Notes under the pieces: generated by a model
The model's database searches: none
Told to the model about the DNA's origin: nothing
Seen by the model: only the letters and a program-made list of their open reading frames with translations
Shown: positions 11,782 to 22,473 of the stretch, one piece after another
Position numbering within the stretch: the first letter of the stretch is position 1
Layout: each line of letters begins with the position of its first letter
Assembly: GCA_019096195.1 (NCBI GenBank)
Contig: JAGTXK010000239.1
Span: 124,001-188,000, forward strand
Length of the DNA stretch: 64,000 bases
DNA from: Boletus sp. NGJ
Taxonomy: Eukaryota > Basidiomycota > Agaricomycetes > Boletales > Boletaceae
Direction: 5' to 3'
Program-made: the position numbers and the translations under genes

Positions 11782-12620
11782 GTGCAGTGAATGGGATAGG
11801 TACCATTGTGTTGTATGCAGACCATCAAATTGGATCGGGAACAGGTCATGTATTAGTAGCGAGGTTGCGTTCTGCTGTATCGCATTACAAACTACTCGGA
11901 CACGCTTGGCTTGTTGCAGTACCACGACCGTAGTGGGCCCTGATACATCGACACCTCTGAGAATGCGACGACAGACCACCCTCCCTCGCCACTCGTGTCC
12001 CTCTCTTCCTCTTCGACCGTCTACGCCCACGCGAGCTATTGGACAGCACGGACAACCCGAGCGTGCCACCCGATAGACCTGGTGCCTTTGCCGGACGACT
12101 CATCACGACACCAACAGAAGAACGACCGGCTAAAAAAAAAAAGAGGCGGATGCGGCACAGGGAAGTGATGCTGTACCCAACCGTCAAAGAATGAACGGCT
12201 ATCGCCCTCGACGGACGTTGCAAAGGGGCGTGAATGCAAAAGCTACGTTTTTCAGTGTCTATAGTCGTTCCCGATCCCGGTCTGCGCGATGACACCAACG
12301 TGGGCTTTGCCAGGAGTTTTGAATCGAAACACGCTCAGCAAGAGACAATTCCGGACCTGGTACTCCCTACGTCGCGGGCGCACACTGTGTGACTTTTGTA
12401 CTGACTCTACTGAGAGTTTACAGTAAGGTTGAACCCGGGGAAATTACATAAACCCTCCAATGTTGCAACCACCTCATGAGCAGGCCAGTGGAAGTATGAC
12501 GATTCAACCGTTGATATCGAGCCTATCCCGAAAGGCAACAGATAACTACGTGTTTCGCATATCTAATGAGTATATTCAGATGGATAGCCTTGCGTGAAAC
12601 AAACGTATAGAAGAAAAACG
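11782..12620. other. Intergenic; one possible basic C-terminal exon
   Basis: Mostly featureless. One plus-strand frame, open from about 11960 to a stop at 12194, reads like coding sequence (segments DRPPSLATRVPLFLFDRLRP, DRPGAFAGRLITTPTEERPA, then a KKKKRRM basic patch) and could be the last exon of a small unannotated gene. I do not recognise a family and see no convincing start, so I do not call it as a gene. Confidence 0.25.
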
Positions 12621-14496
12621 TCACAACTTGCTCTTTATCGTCGCATCACGAGCCCCCTGCGGCCTTGCCAAATACCATCGTGTCGCTTCCTTCAACTCGG
12701 CCAACCACTCCCGAATCACATGCGCGCCGTACACGTTCTCATCGTAAGCCGCGAAAAACTGCAGCTGCTCCCGTGCGGTCACCGCGCCAAGGTAAAGATC
12801 CCCCGGAAGCATCCGCAAGTGCGTTCGCCAGTGTTCCACGCGCAGTCGTGGCGTCCCGCACTGGCGCATGACATCCCCAGGAACAACGCACACGGGATAG
12901 CCCGCGCGATGCGGATGGGGGTAGGGGCACAGTGGCGAGAGCTGGTGTCGAGCCGGGATTGGGTAATCGAGCGGAATCATGTCATCCATCTACGGGACCA
13001 CCGTTAGTGCAAACGTCAGACAGGCGCGTGGAGTGCAATGATTAACTAAAAAAAACCTACATCTCCCAGCGTCGAGCCCCCATGGGCGAATGTGGGCCCT
13101 GGGTCTTGCATGGGAAGTGGCTGCTCCCCTCCAGCAATCATCATAACGCGCTTCCCCGCACGACGCCAGGCCAACGCAGCTTCTTTATTCAGTATCAATT
13201 GATCACTGTGACCCGCGATGCTTATATCGAGGAACCTCGGATGCCGAAACAGCTCTTCTATCCGCCTCTTCAGTATCCCGCACCGCAAAAAGAATCGATC
13301 AAACGACATGAGGTCTTCAAACAGAGGCGCACCATCGACCAGTTCCAGCTTATGAGCATGCTTGCCGGTTATGGCACCCAGCGGCATGAACGGGAGAACG
13401 TGTTGGTAGAAGCCAAAGTTCAACCCTACCTCACCAGAGCCGCCGCTCTTGAACCAGTCCTTATCCCAATGGGGGCGGAGGTTGACCAGTCCCGTGAACA
13501 GCATCGGCTGGCGTTTTCGGTACTCCCATTCTTCTTCCAAGATCTCACCCGTCAGATATCGGCGGCAGAGCAATCGAGAGATGGCGACCTGACTGAGCGC
13601 GTGATAGGCAGAGTTGAGAGTGATGTTGTGATGTCGGCAGTTGGATAGGATAAGTGCGGAAACGTCTCGCGGGAAGGAGATCACTTGCAGACGTGACTTG
13701 GCAGGCGTAGACGCTGTCGCTTGAGTAAAGTTTCCTGGGAGGGTATGTCCACCCTATCATCCATGCGTCAGTGTTCTGCTTGTGAATACCAATAAGCACC
13801 CCTGACCGTGAGTCGCGAAGACCGTGCGACATAGATTGCATATCCTATAGCTCTCCTCCATCTTCTTTTGGAAGGTGACAATTCGTCGGGGTATATTCGA
13901 CTCTCAATAGGGCAGTACATCCGGAGTCTTTCTTCGATAGGCCTGGGACAGGGATCGAACGAAGTTGCCAATGTCTGGAAGAATGATCGAATAACCGTAC
14001 TCGTCGAGCACCCATCCGTGATGCAATGAGCGACCGTGAGCACCACATGGAAGTGGTCTGGCCAATCCGTGCGGCGGAGCACGTACACCCGAGTCAACAT
14101 TTTCGAAGAGAGTGGCCGCGGGCCGTCCTTGTTATCATCGACGAACCGTTCTGCATCGCGGAGCGACGACACGGTGCCAAATGTCACTTCTCCATCCTGG
14201 AGAGAGATGACGTTTTGTTCGCGCACGACAAAGTGGGGACCACCATCGACTTCTTCGTGGACCTCTGCAGCTAGTAGGGGAAAGCGACGCTTGACGGACG
14301 CCCACGCGCGCCGCACGTTGTCTGGGGCGTACACCTCGTCCGCATTGGGCTGCATGGCGCGAAGATGGACATGCATGATAGTGTCCCCTGCGCCGTTCCA
14401 ACAGCCGCTCCAGTAGTATACGGACTCAGTGATGCCGAGAGGGCGCTGCCAGACGCGTTGCCCACTAGTCCTGCTTGTCAACGTCCAGATAACCAT
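12621..14496 (-). CDS. Condensation/BAHD-like acyltransferase, paralogue A
   Basis: Three-exon minus-strand gene: about 14496-13820, about 13753-13055 and 12989-12621 (ending KSKL and a stop). Exon 1 contains the acyltransferase active-site motif AHCITDGCST (HxxxDG) after FHVVLTVAHC; exon 2 contains EVGLNFGFYQHVLPFMPLGA, which matches the position of the DFGWG motif but with NFGFY. These are signatures of the CoA-dependent acyltransferase / NRPS-condensation superfamily, so it probably transfers an acyl group to an alcohol or amine. The substrate is unknown. A start at 14526 is also open, but alignment with paralogue B begins at the MVIWTLTS methionine at 14496. The exon 1 to 2 intron joins RLT to GGHTLPGNFTQA in both copies, which confirms it. 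Confidence 0.8.
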
Positions 14497-14969
14497 CGCG
14501 AGGGGATGATGGGCCTTGGAGAGCACCCGGCCAGGCCATTTTATACGCAGCCTTTGTGCACAAACATTTCACCAACAGGATTCAAACACCTACTAGGCGG
14601 ACCCGGCGGGAATTCAGAAACATAGCAACCGGAGCAGTACTACGAGCCAGTTCGGGATCCTCTGTGTGTTGTTAGCCGGTGTCGCTAGAGGTGAACAGCA
14701 CAGCTGGCATTATATCGGCTAGAGTACCGGCTTGACGCAGAGCGCGGAACGATCTCCGCCATACTGGGTCCGAAATTTGCATTGAATCGATTGAGGGTTC
14801 TCCGTTCGGAACCCCAATGTTGAACCTGTGTAACATGTACTGGCAGTAGCTATGTCTCCCTTGCAACAACACCCTATACCCAAGCTTCCTACTCACCACA
14901 CCCACTGTGTAATCATTGGCATCAACACTTTCATTCTACTCTGTGGTATCAAGGCATTACAGCTCTTGA
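14497..14969. other. Upstream region of paralogue A, left edge of transposon block
   Basis: Contains the 5' flank of the acyltransferase gene. No supported gene is seen. Base composition shifts to AT-rich near 14850, where transposon-derived sequence begins. Confidence 0.4.
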
Positions 14970-15538
14970 ACATGCAGACCCCAAAGAAGCCTCATACTTA
15001 CTGGTCACTCGAGGAGACACACCTGATGCTTGATCTGTTGATCACATAGAGTTCAAAGATTGGACAGTCAGCCTCATTCCCCCAGCCTGTATATGCTGAA
15101 GTTGCAAAGTCTCTGGGTGCAAATGAAACTGGTTCTATGGTATCTTTCAAATTTCAGATAGTACAATTTCTTTTTTGCTTTTTTTTTGTACTGCTTACAA
15201 ACAATATTGACAGCTCAAGTGAACCTTCAGAGTGATAGAGACATACCATAGTAGTTCTGGTACCAATATGTTTGATCAGGAGCTTGGCACAAATATTAAC
15301 ACCATTGCTGAAATTAATCAATGGAATTCATACATGACTAGAAACGATATGGGCAGTATATATTCCAGTACTAATAATGCCATCTGGTAGTCCAAAGACC
15401 TTGCACCCTTTTATAATAGAGGATGGCCATTTCTTGAGAAAATGATGAAGCTTTGCCCTAGTGGTATAATTACTACTGGCACCTACTGTACTCCCTTGCA
15501 CCAATGGAAGCCATGTTCATTGACCAGGTCATGGATGA
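14970..15538 (+). pseudogene. Myb/SANT-like domain protein relic, 5' piece
   Basis: A frame beginning MQTPKKPHTYWSLEETHLML, followed by FPQPVYAEVAKSLGANETGS, NINTIAEINQWNSYMTRNDM and GWPFLEKMMKLCPSGIITTG, matches the Myb/SANT-like proteins common in Agaricomycete genomes, often linked to transposons. One intron is still recognisable (GT near 15160 to TTGACAG near 15212). Two in-frame stops, after DLLIT near 15050 and in the NNAIW segment near 15390, show decay, and the codon after VMD is where an LTR element inserted. The coding sense resumes at 29867 beyond that element. This sequence was the landing site of the whole nested stack. Confidence 0.65.
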
Positions 15539-16200
15539 TGAAAGGAACTTGCAATGAACAGAAGAAAGAAACCTAAACCCAATATCTGAAGCGTTGCTAA
15601 CTAAAGCAATATGTGACAGAGAGAAGGGCAATTTCAAGGTTAGGGGAAACATGGTACTCTACCGGCTACTTATATACTACCGGTAGTGGCGCACGGACCG
15701 TGCTATGCTATGACGTCGTAGGGTACTGGGTATGACATCATAGGAACAGGGAAATGTTAGTGTCCAATGGCGAAAGTATCTAGGGGTGGAATGAGATGCG
15801 CGTGGTATATGCATGTAAGTGAAATGTAGTCCGGAGTGCTCTAGGCGTGGCTACGTGTGATATATCTAAGGGAACTAATAGAGTGATGCGTGAGGCATTG
15901 CATAGGGTGATCGTTGGATCTGGTATCAAGACGGGATCGTATCGGGTGATAGATTGGGTCTTGTCTAGGGGTCGTGATCTGACGTTCGCCTGATCAGTAC
16001 TTGGGTTAATCTAGCGTGGGCTTGATTAGTACTTGGTGACGGTATCGTGGGATGGCGTTGGGTGTGATCTATGGCGTGAGCCAGGGATCGGGGTGAGTGG
16101 GGATTCGGGGATCTGGAGGCGAGCTCCTGATTTAGTACTTGTGTAGCGTACTGAGCTCTGCGTCAGGTACTGTCTACGGGGGGCGTGCGTGTAACGAGCG
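15539..16200 (-). repeat. Outer element 3' LTR, part 1 (split by nested insertion)
   Basis: Matches 28780 to about 29471 at about 97%. The LTR begins TGAAAGGAACTTGC on the plus strand and is cut at 16200 by the chromovirus, whose duplicated target GAGCG occupies 16196-16200. Confidence 0.9.
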
Positions 16201-17236
16201 TGTTACGGTTACCGAAGGGGGTACATCTTTTCCCCTTCCTTCTCCCCCCGTAGGACTATGGGACGACCTATTCCTCGACTCTGACCAGGGATTCCCCTGG
16301 GATTTCCCCGCGACACCAACCCAGGCATTGCCCCATCCGGAACTACCTTTCTAGGAAGCTATTCGTAACTTCCTCTTTAGGAACCTACCCGTTTGGTATG
16401 GACACCGCCTCCCTATTTCACCTGATACATGCCTCTCTCCCTTCTTGACCCGATCATAGACATTGCCTCCTTGGCTATGCTCTCTCGCGCATAGCCCAGT
16501 ACTCCTACTTTCCCCATTGGACTCATGCCTTGATCCGTTTATAGTAATCTTTCGTCTGCGACTAAACATTACTATATTCGTCACGAAGCCTGCCCTAGAT
16601 GGGCAAGGCCTATAAATAGGGACGCGGGCCCTTCATGTAACTCTAACCTAGATCTACACTCCTTCCCGTGTAATCTACTGCTTCTCCCGCTAAAGGTTCC
16701 ACTTCACCTCAGAAGCCTTCTCCCGCGATCTGGAGGTGCTCGCCCTCGTGCTCGTGATCATCCTTCTCACCACTTCGCACTTGTGCGCCGTCGTTGCCGT
16801 TACCAGCTTCTAAAGCTTCGGCAACTCCAACGACCAACAGAGGTTGGTCGTCGTCGGTCAGGACTCCGCCACTGACCCAGCAAGCCCGGGACTCCGCCAC
16901 CGGCACTCGTACATCAAGCCCGAGACTCCGCCATTCGATACTAGGCCCAGTAAGCCCTAGGAATCAGCAGACGGAAGGCTACTGCTCCTTGGCCTGCGCA
17001 CCGGTCTGCCCCCTCCTTCAGTGTATAGGATTGGGATTCCGTGGTAAATCCGAGACTCCGCCATCGGTCGTAGAGGTAACGAGAGGACTCTACGTAAAGC
17101 TAGCAGTTGGTCCCCAGTCAGAGGGTACCTTTGGGCCTCTGGAGGTTAAGTAATCTTCCTCAAGTCCTGCTAGTCCGGTAATCCAACAGGTGTTGGGATT
17201 ATACGGGAACGTGTCACATTGTTACCCGGCGTAACA
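16201..17236 (+). repeat. Chromovirus 5' LTR
   Basis: 1036 bp. Contains a TATAAATA box near 16611 followed by the likely transcription start, and several repeats of a GGACTCCGCCA/C motif in the 3' third. Ends CGTAACA at 17236. Confidence 0.9.
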
Positions 17237-17694
17237 AAAGATCTAGGTTATAAATTGCCGAAGACTATCTCAGTCTAGCAACTCCCATCGCACCAAGGAG
17301 TCGAAACCGCCTATCAGAGGATAGGCCCTCGCTCTACGCACTGCGCAGAATCAACCTTTCCCATCTCCTAGGAGAAGATCGAGAAGAAGAAGCCACACCA
17401 TCACGGGCTTCTACTCCTACCTCCGATACGTCTTCATCAAGAAGGATCCCAGGGTCATCATCCCATTACAACGACCCTCCCGCCCGCGCATTTCCAGATC
17501 AATCCAGACGACCAGATTTTCCAGGTGGTCTCCGCTCTCGCACCGCGACCCCATCGGACGCTCCCATCCCACTGCCAGCGTTCCAACCGGTCCCTATCCG
17601 AGTAGACTCACCCGACCCACTGTTCCCAAGCGGAAGATCTAGTCCCGATCCAGGAAATCCCCGGCCCGAAGAAGACACAGACGACGAAGACGAT

Positions 17695-18603
17695 ATGGTT
17701 GAAATTAAAGCTGCCCTGCCTGAGGAGTTCTCAGGGGAGACACACGATGCCAAGAGATGGCTCATGGCGATGGAAGGATACTTCCATCTAGGAGGCGCAG
17801 AGAAGTTCACCGAGGAAGCCAAGAGGCTCATCCTGCTGAACCGGATGTCCAAGGGAAGAGGAAAAGCGTTTGCAGAAGCCTGGCTGACCAGGCTACTCGA
17901 CGACACCGTGCCACTCGCAGACAAATCCTATAACGAAATCAAGAAAGCCTTCGCCCTCACCTTCACCCCCCATAACACCAGCAACCTGGCAATGGCAGAA
18001 CTAGGGTCCCTCCGACAAAACACCAAGGACCCGAAGGGATTTGATAAATTCATCTCCCAGTTCTCATTGCTAGTGGTTCGCTCGGAACTACAAGAATTCC
18101 GCTCCATCCTCGAATTCTTCCTTAGGGGAATCGACCCACGCATTGCCCGACAAATGGTTAACAGCGAGACCTTCCAAAAAGCCAAGAAAATGGAAGAGGT
18201 CTACGAAGTAGCTGCTAACATCCACGGGGCATGGCAACGAATTGAAGGAATACAGAAAGGACCCTTTGCGTCCTTTGGAAGAGGCCGAGGAAACCACCAC
18301 GATCCAAACGCCATGGACGTGGACAGGATCACATTATCTCCTATCGAACGAGCCAAGCGGATGAGAGAGCAAAGATGCTTCATCTGCAACAAGACTGGGT
18401 GCAGTACCAAGAACCACCCAGGGTATCGACCGGCTAGGAGAGAGGAATATAGGAAACCACAGGAAACGCACACTAGGGTGGTCGTCACGCAAGAAACGCC
18501 ACAGGATCGCCTTGGACAAGTATCTCACAGAAGTCGCCAGAAAGAACGGACGAGACACAGTTCTCAGAACGCTGCAGACAGTCTACGACACGGGACTGGA
18601 TGA
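17695..18603 (+). CDS. Chromovirus gag-like protein
   Basis: 302-residue frame. The central part (AKRWLMAMEGYFHLGGAEKF, NLAMAELGSLRQNTKDPKGF, FDKFISQFSLLVVRSELQEF) resembles the retrotransposon gag capsid domain; a CFICNKTGC...H cysteine-rich segment near residues 229-243 corresponds to the nucleocapsid zinc knuckle. A proline/acid-rich stretch upstream (17490-17694) is open in the same frame, so the true start may lie further 5'. It is in the same phase as pol. Confidence 0.75.
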   Translation: MVEIKAALPEEFSGETHDAKRWLMAMEGYFHLGGAEKFTEEAKRLILLNRMSKGRGKAFAEAWLTRLLDDTVPLADKSYNEIKKAFALTFTPHNTSNLAMAELGSLRQNTKDPKGFDKFISQFSLLVVRSELQEFRSILEFFLRGIDPRIARQMVNSETFQKAKKMEEVYEVAANIHGAWQRIEGIQKGPFASFGRGRGNHHDPNAMDVDRITLSPIERAKRMREQRCFICNKTGCSTKNHPGYRPARREEYRKPQETHTRVVVTQETPQDRLGQVSHRSRQKERTRHSSQNAADSLRHGTG

Positions 18604-18648
18604 GCAAGGACTCGTTTTGGAACGAGTACACGAAGCTGCCGCAAAGGA

Positions 18649-21600
18649 ATGGGAAGAGAACGTCAACTCTCTTGCCCTAGGACCCGCTACGCAAATTCCC
18701 CCTTCTCCCATAGACCAAACGTCTTTTTAGGTGGAAGAGATGTACCAACGTCACCCTCTTCCTACACGATTGCACCTGTATTTATTTCCGGATCGAAGAG
18801 TAATTCTATTCGTATTCCTCTCTCGATCTGGAAGCAGGATGGCAAAATCGTTGGAACACAAGCCTTAATCGACAGTGGAGCAACAGGATGCTTCATCTCA
18901 AGACATGCGGTGGAGAAGATGGGGTTACCCACATGGAAGCTGGACAATCCGGTCCGAGCTTGGAACGTCGATGGAACCCTAAACCAGTCTGGGACCATCA
19001 AGGAAAGGACCAACATCGTGTTGGATTACGGAGGCATACGAGAACAGCGGGATCTCTATGTCCTCAATTGCGGCAAGGATGAAGTCATTCTAGGACTTCC
19101 ATGGCTCAGGGCAGTGAACCCTGACATCAATTGGACGGAAGGACGGGTAACAATAGTGCCGTCTTCCTATCGGTGGACTCAAGGTGACCCACCGGGAACA
19201 CTCGAACAGCGATACCTACTGAGGTATCTGGAACATGACGAAAGGGAGTACGTGCAAGACGGACTCTACGAGACCTTTCGCCACTGGACGCCCTTGCAAC
19301 GGGCCAGGTTCTTCAACGCGCATGGGGATGTACCAGAGTTTGTCATCAAAAGGACCACTCTGTCTACCGAGATCGCCCAACAGGCGCAGAAGAAGAAGAG
19401 CGCATTACCGAACGCGTTCAAGGAATACGAAGACGTCTTCACGGAGAAGACGATCACCAAACTACCTCCCTCCAGGCAGTACGACCACGCCATCGAGTTA
19501 AAAGACTCGTTTGTGCCGAAACGAGCCAAGGCGTACCCTCTCAACCCACTGGAACAACAGGCATGCCGGGAATTCATTGCCGAACACCTCAAAACGGGGA
19601 AGATATCTCCATCAAAATCTCCCCAAGCCGCTCCTTTCTTCTTTGTACAGAAGAAAGACGGGAAACTCCGCCCCTGCCAAGACTACCGATACCTTAACAG
19701 CCATACGATCAAGAACGCCTACCCCCTCCCCTTAATTTCCGACCTTCTAGACAAATTAAAGGGATCGTCAATCTTTACCAAGTTTGACGTACGGTGGGGG
19801 TATAACAATGTCTTGATCAAACCAGAAGATCGGTGGAAGGCGGCTTTTCTCACCCCGTTCGGGCTATTTGAACCAAATGTCATGTTCTTCGGAATGTGCA
19901 ATTCCCCAGCAACGTTCCAAGCATTTATGGATGATCTCTTTGGAGATTACATTGCAGAGGGATGGTTGGTGATATACATGGACGATCTGTTGATTCATTC
20001 CTCAGATCAGGAAACCCACGACGAAAGGACACGGAAGGTCCTAGAACGCTTCCGAAAGCATGAAATGTACCTCAAACTGGAGAAGTGTACCTTCTCAGCC
20101 GATGAAGTCGAATATCTCGGGATGATCGTAGGGAAGGACGGAGTCCAGATGGACCCAGTCAAACTCAACGCCATCAAACAGTGGAAACCTCCGGTAAACG
20201 TAAAGGACGTACGGTCCTTCATTGGGTTCTGTAACTTCTACAGGAAGTTTATCCCCTCCTTTTCCGACATCGCACGTCCTTTGCTGGACCTCACAAAGCA
20301 AACGACAACGTGGTCTTGGGGACCCCTTCAGGAAAAGTCGTTCCGAACCCTACAAGCAGCCTTTACCAAGAAACCCGTCCTCGCCTTCCCAGATACTTCA
20401 AAACCCTTCACTCTCATGACGGACGCCTCGCTTACGGCGTCAGGAGCGGTACTCATGCAAAACAACGACAACGGAGATATGCAACCGTGTGGCTATCTCT
20501 CAGAAACATTCTCTCCGGCGGAGAGAAATTACGACATCTATGACAGGGAACTATTGGCTGTCATACGAGGATTGAAAGAATGGCGACAGTACCTCCTTGG
20601 ATCCCCCCACCCAGTAACAGTATTAACCGACCACAAGAACCTAACGTTCTTCAAGGAACCCCGTCAACTATCCCGACGACAAGCACGCTGGCTCTTGTTC
20701 CTCCAAGACTATGATATGGTCTACCAAGCCCTACCAGGAACAAAAATGGCCCCAGCAGACGCTCTATCCCGTCGGGATGAAATCGATACTTCCAAGGACA
20801 ATGAAGACGTACAACTCCTCCCATCCAATGCATTCGACTCACCAAGTACGAATGATCGACTAGCCTTGGCCGAGAAAATCAAGGGATCCGCCCAGAAAGA
20901 TCCCTTAGTACTCTCTGCCTTGGAATGCGTCGGACAAGGAGAACCCCTCTTCACTCGGTCCAATGTGGAAGACTGGACCTTTGACAATGGCAACCTCTAC
21001 TACAAAAATCGAATGTACATCCCCGGCCCAGCACGACAGGAGTTAGTTTCCTCCGTCCACTCCTCGTTCGAGGGAGGACATGGCGGACATCTCCGCACCA
21101 CTCAACTCCTCGCCAAAGACTACTGGTGGCCAGGACTCACTACATTCGTTCGCAAATACGTCGCCGGTTGCGCCATCTGCCAAAGTAACAAGGTCCAAAC
21201 ACACCCTACGGTTCCCCCGGTCACCCCCCTAGCCTTCCAAGGACGCCGCCCTTTCCAAAATCTATCGGTGGATTTAATCACCGACCTTCCCCCAGTGGGG
21301 GGCTTCGATTCAGTCATGGTCGTGGTCGACCATGGGCTTAGTAAGGGGGTAATTCTCGCCCCTTGCACAAAAACGGTGGACGCGGCTGGTATAGCCCGTC
21401 TTTTCTTTGAAAAAGTCTTCCTACGGTATGGTTTACATGACAAATTGGTCTCAGATCGTGGTCCACAATTCGCATCGGCATTCGCTCGGGAACTGGCCAG
21501 ACTCCTAAACTATGACGTCGCCCTTTCCACAGCCTACCATCCACAAACCGATGGCGAAACGGAACGATACAACCAAGAACTAGAAACCTACCTACGGATA

Positions 21601-22296
21601 TTCTGCGACGGCCAACCACAGAAGTGGTTGGAACTACTACCTATGGCGGAGTTTGCCCATAACTCCGCAACCCATTCGGTCACCGGAAAATCGCCCTTCT
21701 CGTTGATCCTTGGATATGAACCCAGAGCATATCCTCCTATCGGAAAAACCTTCCTACCAGCCTTGGAAGAAAGACTCACTTCCCTAGAAGAATCAAGAAA
21801 GGAAGCAGAAGCGGCACATCAACTGGCACAACTACGAATGAAGGAGAGAGTTCACTCTCGCTTCAAACCTTGGAAACTCGGAGATAAGGTTTGGTTAGAC
21901 GCCAAAAACCTAAAACTCCAAGTCCCTTCCCGAAAACTCTCACCCAAACGAACCGGACCATTTGAAATTACTCAAGTGGTATCCTCCGTGGCGTTCCGAC
22001 TCAAGTTGCCAAAACAGTGGAAAATCCATGACGTGTTCCACGCATCCCTACTTTCCCCGTATCGGGAAACTACGGAACACGGTCCCAATTTCACTCAACC
22101 ACCACCGGAACTTATCGGAACCAACGAGGAATACGAAGTGGACAGCATCGTCAACCATCGGGGAAAACCGGGAAAAAGGCAGTACTTGACACACTGGAAA
22201 GGATACTCCGCAGCAGAACGAACTTGGGAGCCCGAGGCCAATCTTGGAAACGCCAAGAAGATTCTCCTGGAATATAAAAGGCGGCTCAAACTTTGA
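18649..22296 (+). CDS. Chromovirus pol polyprotein
   Basis: 1215-residue frame. Domains in order: aspartic protease (DSGATGCFIS, about residue 77); reverse transcriptase (RPCQDYRYLN, then the catalytic YMDDLLIHS about residue 443); RNase H (LMTDASLTASGAVL and TDHKNLTFF); integrase HHCC zinc finger (HGGHLRTTQLL with CAICQSNK) and DDE core (DLITDLPP, VSDRGPQFAS, HPQTDGETERYNQELE); and a C-terminal chromodomain (EYEVDSIVNHRGKPGKRQYL, then HWKGYSAAERTWEPEANL). The chromodomain usually targets integration to marked heterochromatin. The frame is uninterrupted over its whole length. Confidence 0.93.
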   Translation: MGRERQLSCPRTRYANSPFSHRPNVFLGGRDVPTSPSSYTIAPVFISGSKSNSIRIPLSIWKQDGKIVGTQALIDSGATGCFISRHAVEKMGLPTWKLDNPVRAWNVDGTLNQSGTIKERTNIVLDYGGIREQRDLYVLNCGKDEVILGLPWLRAVNPDINWTEGRVTIVPSSYRWTQGDPPGTLEQRYLLRYLEHDEREYVQDGLYETFRHWTPLQRARFFNAHGDVPEFVIKRTTLSTEIAQQAQKKKSALPNAFKEYEDVFTEKTITKLPPSRQYDHAIELKDSFVPKRAKAYPLNPLEQQACREFIAEHLKTGKISPSKSPQAAPFFFVQKKDGKLRPCQDYRYLNSHTIKNAYPLPLISDLLDKLKGSSIFTKFDVRWGYNNVLIKPEDRWKAAFLTPFGLFEPNVMFFGMCNSPATFQAFMDDLFGDYIAEGWLVIYMDDLLIHSSDQETHDERTRKVLERFRKHEMYLKLEKCTFSADEVEYLGMIVGKDGVQMDPVKLNAIKQWKPPVNVKDVRSFIGFCNFYRKFIPSFSDIARPLLDLTKQTTTWSWGPLQEKSFRTLQAAFTKKPVLAFPDTSKPFTLMTDASLTASGAVLMQNNDNGDMQPCGYLSETFSPAERNYDIYDRELLAVIRGLKEWRQYLLGSPHPVTVLTDHKNLTFFKEPRQLSRRQARWLLFLQDYDMVYQALPGTKMAPADALSRRDEIDTSKDNEDVQLLPSNAFDSPSTNDRLALAEKIKGSAQKDPLVLSALECVGQGEPLFTRSNVEDWTFDNGNLYYKNRMYIPGPARQELVSSVHSSFEGGHGGHLRTTQLLAKDYWWPGLTTFVRKYVAGCAICQSNKVQTHPTVPPVTPLAFQGRRPFQNLSVDLITDLPPVGGFDSVMVVVDHGLSKGVILAPCTKTVDAAGIARLFFEKVFLRYGLHDKLVSDRGPQFASAFARELARLLNYDVALSTAYHPQTDGETERYNQELETYLRIFCDGQPQKWLELLPMAEFAHNSATHSVTGKSPFSLILGYEPRAYPPIGKTFLPALEERLTSLEESRKEAEAAHQLAQLRMKERVHSRFKPWKLGDKVWLDAKNLKLQVPSRKLSPKRTGPFEITQVVSSVAFRLKLPKQWKIHDVFHASLLSPYRETTEHGPNFTQPPPELIGTNEEYEVDSIVNHRGKPGKRQYLTHWKGYSAAERTWEPEANLGNAKKILLEYKRRLKL

Positions 22297-22473
22297 GACG
22301 AACCCATGCCCCAAGACAACACCTCCCTCTTCATTCTACTCGCCCGAGTATCCGCTGCTCTCACCCAAGCCCGCCTTCAGAAGCAATACCCAGACCTAGA
22401 TATCCCCAAACATATCGAACAACACTGGTGCTTCTGCAAGATCGATTACTGCCCCTATCATCACACCTGGTAG

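Noticed and set aside
11602-12069. 155-residue minus-strand frame over the ATG7 3' end
   Set aside because: Antisense to the confirmed last ATG7 exon; His/Leu/Pro-rich, as expected of a shadow.
13082-13648. 188-residue plus-strand frame over acyltransferase A (and 39609-40088 over B)
   Set aside because: Antisense to exon 2 of the acyltransferase genes, whose conserved motifs are on the minus strand.
16139-16354. Frame crossing the junction of the outer LTR and the chromovirus
   Set aside because: It spans two unrelated elements, so it is a chance frame created by the insertion.
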